NCBI GenBank assembly: GCA_021158895.1
Contig: JAGGSW010000099.1
Span: 1-16,131, forward strand
Origin: Candidatus Odinarchaeota archaeon
GTDB taxonomy: Archaea; Asgardarchaeota; Baldrarchaeia; Baldrarchaeales; DXJG01
Direction: 5' to 3'
Length of the DNA: 16,131 nucleotides
Shown: piece by piece, positions 1 through 5,653 of the stretch
Layout of the letters: each line of letters begins with the position of its first letter
Numbering within the stretch: position 1 is the stretch's first letter
Notes under the pieces: generated by a model
Seen by the model: the letters and a program-made list of their open reading frames with translations, nothing else
Database searches by the model: none
What the model was told of the DNA's origin: nothing
Made by a program: the position numbers and the translations under genes

Positions 1-121
1 AGCATTAGGTATTTTAAAGTCAGTATTTTTGAGTTCATATAGATGCTTTTACTACAGGATATGAAAATCATTTGTTTTACATATAGGAAAAATATATTAC
101 TTACTGGTGCAATATTTAATA

Positions 122-183
122 GTCACAACAGGTTTGTCACAATACATGTGTTTCCTATAAACATTACTTAAACAATGACAAAC
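122..183 (+). promoter_or_regulatory. Alba promoter with flanking dyad
   Basis: A TATA-like box CCTATAAAC lies at 154-162, about 45-50 bases before the Alba start, so transcription should begin near 182. It is flanked by a perfect 8-bp inverted repeat, GTTTGTCA at 132-139 and TGACAAAC at 176-183. A shorter direct repeat GTCACAA occurs at 122-128 and 136-142. The dyad would place a bound protein on both sides of the TATA box. The repeats are seen directly; operator function is inferred. Confidence 0.45.
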
Positions 184-206
184 ACAACAATTGGAGGTGT
201 CTCTGG

Positions 207-497
207 TTGGCACAAGCAAAAAGAGAAGAAAACGTAATATTAGTAGGTAAAAAACCCCCAATGAACTATGTTCTAGCAGTTGTAATGCAATTTAATAGCG
301 GAGCAAACGAAGTAGTAATAAAAGCTAGAGGAAGAGCAATAAGTAAAGCCGTAGACGTAGCAGAAATCGTCCGGCAAAGATTCTTACCGGAAATGGTTGA
401 AGTAAAAGAAGTAAAGATAGGAAGTGAAGAAGTAGGGGAGGAACAAAACAAGAGAACTGTCTCAACAATAGACATAACACTAAGACGAGTAAGTTAA
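207..497 (+). CDS. albA: Alba DNA/RNA-binding chromatin protein
   Basis: This 96-residue protein is a full-length Alba (Sso10b-type) nucleic-acid-binding protein. Alba coats double-stranded DNA and also binds RNA, and it acts as a dimer in archaeal chromatin. The family's diagnostic N-terminal segment is present: VGKKP with the paired lysines K15 and K16 (K16/K17 in the Sulfolobus protein, acetylation-regulated there), then MNYV and the motif IKARGRAISKAVD near residues 38-50. The C-terminal half has the expected beta-hairpin ending in ITLRRV. The start is TTG at 207, supported by GGAGGTG at 193-199. The gene is monocistronic: a T6 tract follows the stop. The family assignment is certain; any regulation by the upstream dyad is inferred. 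Confidence 0.95.
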   Translation: MAQAKREENVILVGKKPPMNYVLAVVMQFNSGANEVVIKARGRAISKAVDVAEIVRQRFLPEMVEVKEVKIGSEEVGEEQNKRTVSTIDITLRRVS

Positions 498-502
498 TCT
501 CG

Positions 503-508
503 TTTTTT
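503..508 (+). terminator. Poly-T terminator after Alba
   Basis: A T6 tract in CGTTTTTTG begins a few bases after the Alba stop codon and is followed by further T-rich sequence to about 560. This fits the oligo-T termination signals of archaeal RNA polymerase. No stem-loop precedes it. Confidence 0.5.
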
Positions 509-770
509 GTCTTGATTATCTCTATTTAGCCAACCTAGTTTTATTCTTTTATTTTATTTGCCAATTAGCACTTTAAACGGATAAGTTTCCTTTTAGATTA
601 CATTTTTGGCTAATATCCTTCCCTGTAATGTTTTAACAAGCAAAACGATCTAAAAATATTTAGGTAAACCTAAATTCTAGCTTAGAGAAACCTCATCAAC
701 GATAAAAATATTTTTGTATATAAAAATACTACAAAAATATTAGTTGTTCACATTGACTGTGGGGGGATTA
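509..770 (+). promoter_or_regulatory. Intergenic region with palindrome and TATA box
   Basis: No gene was recognised between the Alba terminator and the small zinc-ribbon gene. The segment contains an 18-bp palindrome (ATTTAGGT, two bases, ACCTAAAT) at 658-675 and a strong TATA box TATATAAA at 717-724. The TATA box predicts a transcription start near 745-748. The palindrome lies about 45 bp upstream of the TATA box, a plausible site for a DNA-binding regulator. The function is inferred from position only. Confidence 0.4.
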
Positions 771-932
771 GTGGCGAAAGGAGATTTCGTTTTAATCGAA
801 AGAAAACCATCAAAAGGAACCCTTTGTGGAAATTGCGGCCATCCACTAACAGTAGAAGTGTATTGGAAATCTGGAAAAATAATTAAGAGAATTTTCTGTG
901 AAAACTGTGGTATGGAAGCATGGAGAGAATAA
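771..932 (+). CDS. Small zinc-ribbon protein (hypothetical)
   Basis: The product is a 53-residue protein with two CxxC pairs (CGNC and CENC) about 23 residues apart, the spacing of a treble-clef or rubredoxin-like zinc ribbon. The linker is beta-rich (LTVEVYWKSGKIIKRIF). I do not recognise a specific family. GTG at 771 is preferred over the in-frame TTG at 744. A GGGGGGA ribosome binding site (761-767) lies four bases before 771, and the TATA box at 717-724 predicts transcription starting near or after 744. The gene ends exactly where a TnpB remnant begins in the same frame, separated only by the TAA stop. Part of its C-terminus could therefore have been shaped by a transposon insertion. It could be a transcription-related zinc protein or an unassigned stand-alone ribbon. 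Confidence 0.6.
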   Translation: MAKGDFVLIERKPSKGTLCGNCGHPLTVEVYWKSGKIIKRIFCENCGMEAWRE

Positions 933-1064
933 AGATGCCCCAGGTGTGGTTTGGTTTACAATCGAGATTTAAACGCTGCAATAAATATAGCCTACTCCTT
1001 AACGAGAGGAGTAGGATGGGGGAGCTGTGAATCTCCCTCGAACTCCCACATGAAGTGCTGGTGA
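933..1064 (+). pseudogene. TnpB C-terminal remnant (IS200/IS605 type)
   Basis: Reading in the frame of the preceding gene, right after its stop at 930-932, the sequence encodes RCPRCGLVYNRDLNAAINIA and a further 23 residues to a TGA at 1062-1064. The second zinc-finger CxxC followed by RDLNAAINI is the RuvC-III signature of the transposon-associated RNA-guided nuclease TnpB, with the catalytic Asp kept. The tail (GVGWGSCESPS, then a cysteine-containing end) resembles other TnpB C-termini. Everything upstream (RuvC-I, RuvC-II and the first CxxC) is missing and there is no start codon, so this is a decayed fragment. It is joined to an intact-looking element right end. The assignment to TnpB is strong; the exact IS family is inferred. 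Confidence 0.8.
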
Positions 1065-1116
1065 AAAGCCAGCACAGAACGGGAGAAGCCACCGTCTTTA
1101 GATGGTGGCAGTTCAC
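933..1116 (+). mobile_element. Right-end remnant of an IS200/IS605-type element
   Basis: The element remnant consists of the TnpB tail and about 50 bases of right-end sequence. Two hairpins are visible. GTGCTGG (1055-1061) pairs with CCAGCAC (1069-1075) across the tnpB stop codon. GCCACC (1088-1093) pairs with GGTGGC (1104-1109), and the stem can extend inward through GTCT/AGAT. The sequence ends in GTTCAC at 1111-1116, typical of IS200/IS605 right ends where the terminal hairpin sits just inside the cleavage site. In active elements this region is also the 3' scaffold of the TnpB guide RNA. No left end or TnpA is present. The remnant ends about 94 bp before the TBP start. Confidence 0.7.
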
Positions 1117-1153
1117 AAACGATATGTTAAAAAGGTCTTCCTTTTTAAGTGAA

Positions 1154-1175
1154 GGTGACTTTACAAAAAGTCACC
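1154..1175 (+). promoter_or_regulatory. Perfect hairpin in the TBP leader
   Basis: A 9-bp perfect stem, GGTGACTTT at 1154-1162 and AAAGTCACC at 1167-1175, encloses a four-base loop ACAA. It lies 22 bases before the TBP ribosome binding site. Possible promoter elements are AT-rich stretches at 1121-1135 and 1142-1148, but neither is a clear TATA box. The stem could be an RNA leader structure or a DNA dyad for autoregulation. It could also be a residue of mobile sequence, since the transposon right end finishes 38 bp upstream. Confidence 0.4.
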
Positions 1176-1209
1176 CTATAATCAAGATTTGGAAATGGAG
1201 GAACAATAA

Positions 1210-1764
1210 ATGAGCGAAGAGAAAATATATTACCGTGTGGAGAATATAGTGGCCAGTGTGATACTAGAGGATAGAATAGACCTAGAAAAAGTAGCAAACG
1301 CCTATCATAACGTTGAATACGACCCAGAACAGTTTCCAGGTCTAGTATTTAGACTTCAAAACCCTAAAGCTGCAGTACTCGTATTTAATACAGGTAAAAT
1401 GGTTGTTACCGGCTTAAAAAGAGAGGAAGAAGCTGAAATCGTCGTCAACAAAGTTATAGATAAAATAAGAAAAGCAGGCGTACCGATTAAAAGCAAGCCA
1501 CAAATACAAATACAGAACATCGTATCCTCAGGAAGTATAGGTGGAGAAATTGACCTTGAATTAGCTTCAATAACTCTTGATGACTCCTTATATGAACCGG
1601 AACAGTTTCCAGGACTAATTTATAGAATGAAAGACCCTAACGTTGTATTTCTACTTTTCAGTAGTGGAAAAATAGTATGTACAGGTGCTAAAAAAGAAAC
1701 TGATGTAGCAAGAGCCGTTAAAAAACTTGCAAAAGAGTTAAGAGAACTTGGACTTGTTACTTAA
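1210..1764 (+). CDS. tbp: TATA-box-binding protein TBP
   Basis: This 184-residue protein is a complete archaeal TBP, the general transcription factor that bends the TATA box and recruits TFB and RNA polymerase. It is built of two direct repeats, residues about 8-88 and 99-180. Each repeat contains the signature (D/E)PEQFPGL(V/I)(F/Y)R and a following GK(M/I)V.TG motif. The four phenylalanines that intercalate into DNA in TBP-TATA structures are present at F42 and F59 in repeat 1 and F133 and F150 in repeat 2. The short acidic C-terminal tail seen in some archaeal TBPs is absent. ATG at 1210 follows GGAGGAAC at 1197-1204. The gene appears monocistronic, with a T5 tract (1778-1782) shortly after its stop. 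Confidence 0.97.
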   Translation: MSEEKIYYRVENIVASVILEDRIDLEKVANAYHNVEYDPEQFPGLVFRLQNPKAAVLVFNTGKMVVTGLKREEEAEIVVNKVIDKIRKAGVPIKSKPQIQIQNIVSSGSIGGEIDLELASITLDDSLYEPEQFPGLIYRMKDPNVVFLLFSSGKIVCTGAKKETDVARAVKKLAKELRELGLVT

Positions 1765-1777
1765 ACAAACTCTAACC

Positions 1778-1782
1778 TTTTT
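1778..1782 (+). terminator. Poly-T tract after TBP
   Basis: A TTTTT run in ACCTTTTTATATT lies 13 bases after the TBP stop codon and fits an archaeal oligo-T terminator. The same AT-rich stretch (1778-1788) could also serve as a promoter element for the next gene, so the call is tentative. Confidence 0.35.
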
Positions 1783-1865
1783 ATATTAGTATTGAGAAAC
1801 ATTAATATCCATTTCTAATTAAAGATAAAGTAATGGTCCTTTTTAACATTTTGGGGGAAAAATAG

Positions 1866-2450
1866 CTGAGATTTAAATGTCAAATGTGTGGAAACTGCTG
1901 CCGAGACAAAAAAATGATTGTAACACTAACTCATGTAGATGTAATTAGACTAGCTTCTTTCTTAAATTTGGATGCGCAGGAAGTTTTAAAGTATGTGGCA
2001 TTTTATCAAATAATCGGTGAAGGAGGACAAAAACTTATAACGCCTCCTATTATTACAACAAGAGGTATAGCATACCTAGGGCTTCTTAAACTAAATGATG
2101 GGTCATGCGTCTTTCTTTCAAAAAACAAATGTTCCATATACCCTGCTAGGCCAACTTCTTGCCGTAATTTTCCATTTACCTTTCAAGTAAAAAATGGATG
2201 GCTGTATCAGGGAATATCAATAAGAGCAAAAGAATACTGTAAAGGGCTTGGGAAAGGTGACGAGATAAGCGAGAAAAAATTAGCTAAAAAAGGTACAAAA
2301 ACTATTAAAGAACTAAAGGAATATGAGGAGCTCGTTTCGAAGTGGAATAGGCTTGCATTAAAAGGTCAGATACTCCCTACTCCACAGTTGTTTATTAAGT
2401 ACGTTCTTTCTAGAGGATTTTTAGACTTATCTTTATCTCCGCTTAGATAA
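1866..2450 (+). CDS. YkgJ-type CxxCxxCC metal-binding protein, likely CTG start
   Basis: The protein belongs to the YkgJ/PF03692 zinc- or iron-chelating family, small proteins of poorly known function that bind a metal through clustered cysteines. With a start at CTG 1866 the N-terminus reads LRFKCQMCGNCC, giving the full family motif CxxCxxCC. The nearest ATG (1884) would delete the first motif cysteine. An in-frame TAG at 1863-1865 blocks any longer form, and a GGGGG tract (1853-1857) sits eight bases before CTG. Further downstream are the expected CSIYPARPTSCRNFPF segment (second cysteine cluster) and a YCKGLGKG motif, followed by a helical charged tail. The predicted length is 194 residues. 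The family call is firm; the CTG start is an inference from motif integrity and ribosome binding site spacing. Confidence 0.85.
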   Translation: MRFKCQMCGNCCRDKKMIVTLTHVDVIRLASFLNLDAQEVLKYVAFYQIIGEGGQKLITPPIITTRGIAYLGLLKLNDGSCVFLSKNKCSIYPARPTSCRNFPFTFQVKNGWLYQGISIRAKEYCKGLGKGDEISEKKLAKKGTKTIKELKEYEELVSKWNRLALKGQILPTPQLFIKYVLSRGFLDLSLSPLR

Positions 2451-2723
2451 TTATAAGTAAGGTTGGAAGACACAACGCCATTTTAGGATTTTTCTCTTTA
2501 GGTCCGCATTTACTTTGTTGCGAATTTCGCAAAGCATCTAAGTAAAAAGCTACCGTAGGCATAAGGCAAGCCTAATGATAATTTTTGAAACTTTTGTTGG
2601 AAAAGAAAATTCAAAGATATTGAAGATAACGATTTTAAAGATAGTTGAACGAAATTTTAAAGCGAAGACTATCAATCCTTTGTGAAAATATTAATTTACT
2701 TTGCTTTTAAATCAAAAATCGGT

Positions 2724-2806
2724 TGTGTTGGCGCCTATCACACAGTAAAAATTGAAGTGAGATACTACAAGTGTTCGGTTAAGGTGCCTATAACCAAAAA
2801 ATATAT
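2724..2806 (+). promoter_or_regulatory. Promoter and twin-dyad motif of the E2F-like gene
   Basis: Two dyads lie just upstream of an AAAATATATG TATA box at 2796-2806. The first has stem TGTG/CACA (2724-2727, 2739-2742) around TTGGCGCCTAT. The second has stem GGTT/AACC (2777-2780, 2792-2795) around AAGGTGCCTAT. Stem sequences differ but pairing is kept, and GCCTAT is common to both loops, 52 bases apart. GTTGGCGC at 2727-2734 matches seven of eight positions of the eukaryotic E2F consensus TTTSSCGC. The position directly upstream of TATA suits an activator or an autoregulator. The motif is seen directly; its function is inferred. Confidence 0.4.
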
Positions 2807-2815
2807 GTGTAGCCG

Positions 2816-2840
2816 AGAGGTATACAAAAGTAATACCTCT
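2816..2840 (+). promoter_or_regulatory. 5'-leader hairpin before the E2F-like gene
   Basis: AGAGGTAT (2816-2823) pairs perfectly with ATACCTCT (2833-2840) around a nine-base loop. The TATA box at 2796-2806 places the transcript start near 2827, so the dyad straddles the start. It ends seven bases before the GGGGGG ribosome binding site at 2848-2853. It could be an operator over the start site. Confidence 0.35.
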
Positions 2841-2859
2841 TTATTGCGGGGGGTACCAT

Positions 2860-3390
2860 TTGCACCTTAGAGACATGGCACGGAAAGCTATCGAAATTCT
2901 TCAAGAAGTTGGCGAGGAAGGGTGCCTTATTCTGGATTTGGCTTATAAATTGGGAGTTTCGCGAAGACGTATCTATGATATCATAGCAGTATTAAAGGCA
3001 GCTGATCTAATAACTACTAAAAGAGAGAGGCGAGGTACAAGAATAGTCTGGAAAACGGAATTACACTACTTAAAAGAGAAGAAAATGCTCTTAGAAGTCA
3101 TTAAAAAGGAAAGAACGTTAAGAAAAAACATTGAAAGAAAACTCTTAGAGCTAAGAGAGAAAGAAACTTGGATGAGGGAGGAGAAAAAGAGGGGGAAGTT
3201 CGTAGCTCAAACACCTGAAATAATAAAATTTAATGTAAGTAAATTAAGAATAAGGAGTGATGGCGGGTACTTAAAGGTATCAAACAAAGGCATAGAAGCA
3301 ATCGTAGAAGCTACACGTCCAGGTATAATTGTTGAACCCGTACGCATATATGCTCCGCAAAGAAGACCAAGACCACTAAAAGAATATTAA
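2860..3390 (+). CDS. E2F/DP-like winged-helix DNA-binding protein
   Basis: The 176-residue protein has an N-terminal winged helix (about residues 3-65). Its recognition helix and wing read SRRRIYDIIAVLKAADLI and then RRGTRIVWK. This matches the eukaryotic E2F/DP DNA-binding signature, in which RRIYDI contacts the GC core and the wing ends in a conserved Trp (W64 here). A basic/acidic helical segment follows (about 68-112), suitable for a coiled-coil dimer as in E2F. A small C-terminal domain (120-165) ends in a basic, proline-rich tail. TTG at 2860 is chosen because GGGGGG (2848-2853) lies six bases upstream; ATG at 2875 would trim five residues. It probably acts as a transcription factor on GC-rich sites. 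The homology to E2F is by motif only; a generic archaeal winged-helix protein remains possible. Confidence 0.8.
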   Translation: MHLRDMARKAIEILQEVGEEGCLILDLAYKLGVSRRRIYDIIAVLKAADLITTKRERRGTRIVWKTELHYLKEKKMLLEVIKKERTLRKNIERKLLELREKETWMREEKKRGKFVAQTPEIIKFNVSKLRIRSDGGYLKVSNKGIEAIVEATRPGIIVEPVRIYAPQRRPRPLKEY

Positions 3391-3484
3391 AAGTTAAAAG
3401 AATAACTATACTTCAACATAGAGTCCCAGTAACCCCTATTTAATAGACCATTTCAATTGAGCATATTTACCATAGATTAGGTTT

Positions 3485-3871
3485 TCACTCTACCCTCAAA
3501 ACTTTCACAATTTCTCCTCTTTTCACTTCCCTAAGTTCGTTTAAATCGCTGATAATTCTGCCCACGACATTAACTTCAGAATACGGTTCAATTTTCTCAT
3601 AGAAAATACATAAAGCATCTCCCATCGGCCAATATGCTATGTCTCCTGGCTCTATGTCTTTTCTTGCTTTTTCCTTACCCATTTTTATTCCAACATTAAA
3701 ATATATTTCACCAGGGTTTTGTGGAGGCCATAGCATAACTCTAGAAGTTATTGGAAGCTTTAGTAAAAGCTTTTCGATAGTTCTAGGAGCTTTTATTCTT
3801 ATTAGTTCGCCTAAAATTTCCTTCTTGCCTCCAAAAACGAACTTTATTTTAAATCTACTAAGTTCACTCAT
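3485..3871 (-). CDS. Cyclophilin-like (TM1367/DUF369-type) protein
   Basis: This 128-residue protein resembles the prokaryotic cyclophilin-like beta-barrel family typified by TM1367 (DUF369, PF04126). Members share the cyclophilin fold but mostly lack demonstrated prolyl-isomerase activity. The family hallmark is visible in the second half: EPGDIAYWPMGDALCIFYE, followed by VNVVGRI. An earlier conserved region reads GEIYFNVGI, preceded by WPP. The start is ATG at 3871, with GAGGTG about seven bases upstream. It lies 65 bases downstream of the radical SAM gene on the same strand. AT-rich sequence between them could be a separate promoter, so co-transcription is possible but unproven. It converges on the E2F-like gene, about 94 bases away. 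Confidence 0.75.
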   Translation of the reverse strand: MSELSRFKIKFVFGGKKEILGELIRIKAPRTIEKLLLKLPITSRVMLWPPQNPGEIYFNVGIKMGKEKARKDIEPGDIAYWPMGDALCIFYEKIEPYSEVNVVGRIISDLNELREVKRGEIVKVLRVE

Positions 3872-3936
3872 TCAAACACCTCAACATTTCTTTAAAACTC
3901 CTTTATTTAATATTTTGCATAACATCATAACGACAA

Positions 3937-4830
3937 CTACTTAATAAACTCTAAGTGGGTCTGAAGCGGAACTAGATGTGAGCCATCACAGCTGGGAGCA
4001 AGGTGGAGTTCAGGGAATCCTTCTCTACATGTAGCAAAAGTTAATCTATGTTTCACAGCAATTTTCCTAACTTTTTCCATGAGTTTTCTTCTAATAGATG
4101 AAGGAAGATAACGTGAAGCTCCTACCCTTTCACCTAACTTAAAATAATATTTATACAGTTTCCTTGAAATTACTGGAAACCTTTTTTCAAAACGTTTCCA
4201 ACCGTCAAACTTAGGTTTAAAGGTGGAACTGACAATGTGAAGCGCACCCGCTTCCGCTACAGCAGATATAACATCCTCTATATCTTTCTCACCGCTATTT
4301 AAACCCAATATTATTGGGTCCACCCTTACAGAAACCTTTACTCCTTTCTCAACAAGTTTTCTAATAGCATCAATTCTTTTCCATGGACTTGGAGCATAAG
4401 GCTCCAGCGCAGCTGCAATCTCCTCATTTATAGTTGTTATCGTGAAGCTAACAGAACTACGCATAGATGAAAGAATATCCACATCTCTAACCACAAGATC
4501 GGATTTAGTTATGATTAGAACCCTAACGTCATACTTCTTAAAAAGCTCCAAGATTCTTCTCGTTAATTTTAAGTCTTTTTCAATAGATGGATAAGGATCC
4601 GAACTGTTCGACATAGAAACAACAAGATTTTTATCAATTTTCCTAATATCTTTACGAACTTTTTCTAAAAGTTTCTCTTTAGGTCTGCAGTTAAAGGCAT
4701 GAGGAATATATGAGGTAATGTAGCAGTAAATGCATTGATGCGTACAGCCAGTATAAGGATTTAAAGTATATTTTGGAGGACATGTGCAAAGGGGGCTTTT
4801 CCAAGGATCAAAAGGTTTAATCACTTGCAT
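3937..4830 (-). CDS. SplB-like radical SAM protein
   Basis: This 297-residue protein is a radical S-adenosylmethionine enzyme of the COG1533 (SplB-like, 'DNA repair photolyase') group. The CxxxCxxC motif that ligates the 4Fe-4S cluster is CTHQCIYC at residues 29-36, preceded by NPYTGC as in this group. The SAM-binding region includes VVSMSNSSDPYPSIE, and the expected VLIITKSDLVVRD and SFTITT strands follow. Two cysteine-containing segments near the C-terminus (FATCREGF and APSCDGSH) could bind a second metal or take part in catalysis. The substrate is unknown; archaeal members are not shown to repair spore photoproduct. ATG at 4830 has GGGAGAAG just upstream. The gene is divergent from the Trm112-like gene. 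Confidence 0.85.
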   Translation of the reverse strand: MQVIKPFDPWKSPLCTCPPKYTLNPYTGCTHQCIYCYITSYIPHAFNCRPKEKLLEKVRKDIRKIDKNLVVSMSNSSDPYPSIEKDLKLTRRILELFKKYDVRVLIITKSDLVVRDVDILSSMRSSVSFTITTINEEIAAALEPYAPSPWKRIDAIRKLVEKGVKVSVRVDPIILGLNSGEKDIEDVISAVAEAGALHIVSSTFKPKFDGWKRFEKRFPVISRKLYKYYFKLGERVGASRYLPSSIRRKLMEKVRKIAVKHRLTFATCREGFPELHLAPSCDGSHLVPLQTHLEFIK

Positions 4831-4970
4831 AACTTCTCCCAGACAAAGAAACGGTCTTAGCTCTAATACTCAACAATACAAGCCTTTTGGTTTTCAAGTA
4901 TTTAAGTTATAAGTTAAAAGATTTATGTTTTCTTCAATAATTAATAGTTGGAAGGAAAAATTAATGTAGA

Positions 4971-4980
4971 AAAATATAAA
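4971..4980 (+). promoter_or_regulatory. TATA box of the Trm112-like gene
   Basis: AAAATATAAA lies 26 bases before ATG 5006, which predicts a transcript start near 5000. The mRNA would have little or no leader, consistent with the weak ribosome binding site. Confidence 0.5.
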
Positions 4981-5005
4981 TGTTAGATCCAGGTTGGTGC
5001 AGGCA

Positions 5006-5653
5006 ATGAAACCATGGCTACTAAACATCTTAGCTTGTCCAATATGTAAACATCACCCACTTGACGCCTACTTTTATACTTGGGAAACTCCAAACGGACA
5101 AATAAAAGAAATATGTGAGAAAGCAGGCAAACCAGTAGAGGAACACCTAGAAGACTACAAGACAATGTTAAAAGATCTCATAGATGGAATTATCAGTCCA
5201 CCAGCAATAGAAAAAATCAAAGATGAAACAGAAAACGAAACAACAATAAAAACACTAGAAAAAGTTAGACAAACAATCTCAGAGCTTCTAGAGAAAGAAG
5301 ACATAAAGAAAGCAGTAGAAGAATTCAAGAAACTTGAAGAACAAGTTGAAAGCAAAGGAAGAGAAACCATAGAGAAAGAAAAAGACAAAATAATAGAATC
5401 CATAGCGGAAAAATACCTAAAAGAACTAAGCCTCCTATACAATTACATGATGCTCCTAGAAGTTAAAGAAGCCCTCCTATATTGTCCAAACTGCAATAGA
5501 TGGTACCCCGTAGGAAATCAAGTAGAAGGAATCCCCGAAATGCTACCCGACGAACTTAGAGAAAAACACGTAGACCTAAAATTCTTTGAAAAATGGAAAG
5601 AAAAAATACCTCAAAACATTCTTAAAGAAGGAAAACCTTTTACCTTACCATGA
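5006..5653 (+). CDS. Trm112-like zinc protein with long helical insert
   Basis: The ends of this 215-residue protein match Trm112, the zinc-ribbon partner that activates several methyltransferases acting on tRNA, rRNA and release factors. Residues 1-19 read MKPWLLNILACPICKHHPL (C11, C14), and residues 156-185 contain LYCPNCNRWYPV (C160, C163) followed by EGIPEMLPDELR. Ordinary archaeal Trm112 is about 60 residues. Here the two zinc knuckles are separated by about 145 residues, mostly charged helix likely to form coiled coil (about 70-140). ATG 5006 is preferred because the Trm112 signature starts there and the TATA box predicts a nearly leaderless message; TTG 4994 and GTG 4997 are possible. 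Its last 43 bases overlap the end of the convergent secreted-protein gene. The partner methyltransferase is not in this window. Confidence 0.8.
   Translation: MKPWLLNILACPICKHHPLDAYFYTWETPNGQIKEICEKAGKPVEEHLEDYKTMLKDLIDGIISPPAIEKIKDETENETTIKTLEKVRQTISELLEKEDIKKAVEEFKKLEEQVESKGRETIEKEKDKIIESIAEKYLKELSLLYNYMMLLEVKEALLYCPNCNRWYPVGNQVEGIPEMLPDELREKHVDLKFFEKWKEKIPQNILKEGKPFTLP

Larger units (their letters stand above)
2451..2859 (+). promoter_or_regulatory. Long intergenic region upstream of the E2F-like gene
   Basis: I found no convincing gene in these 409 bases. A 62-codon open frame at 2682-2870 has no ribosome binding site, no family resemblance, and overlaps promoter elements. The segment holds a 15-base palindrome TTGCGAATTTCGCAA (2518-2532) and two small hairpins that share an 11-base loop pattern (2724-2742 and 2777-2795). 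It also holds a TATA box (2796-2806) and an 8-bp hairpin close to the predicted transcript start (2816-2840). Its density of dyads suggests regulatory DNA or a small non-coding RNA. Confidence 0.45.

Noticed and set aside
883..1116. 77-codon minus-strand frame over the IS200/IS605 remnant
   Set aside because: It is antisense to the TnpB remnant and its hairpin-rich end, with no start signal or family resemblance.
2518..2532. Palindrome TTGCGAATTTCGCAA as a possible tRNA or small-RNA stem
   Set aside because: It is too short with no cloverleaf partners around it; kept only as a minor dyad in the intergenic description.
2682..2870. 62-codon open frame upstream of the E2F-like gene
   Set aside because: It has no ribosome binding site, no recognisable family and overlaps the TATA box, dyads and start of the E2F-like gene.
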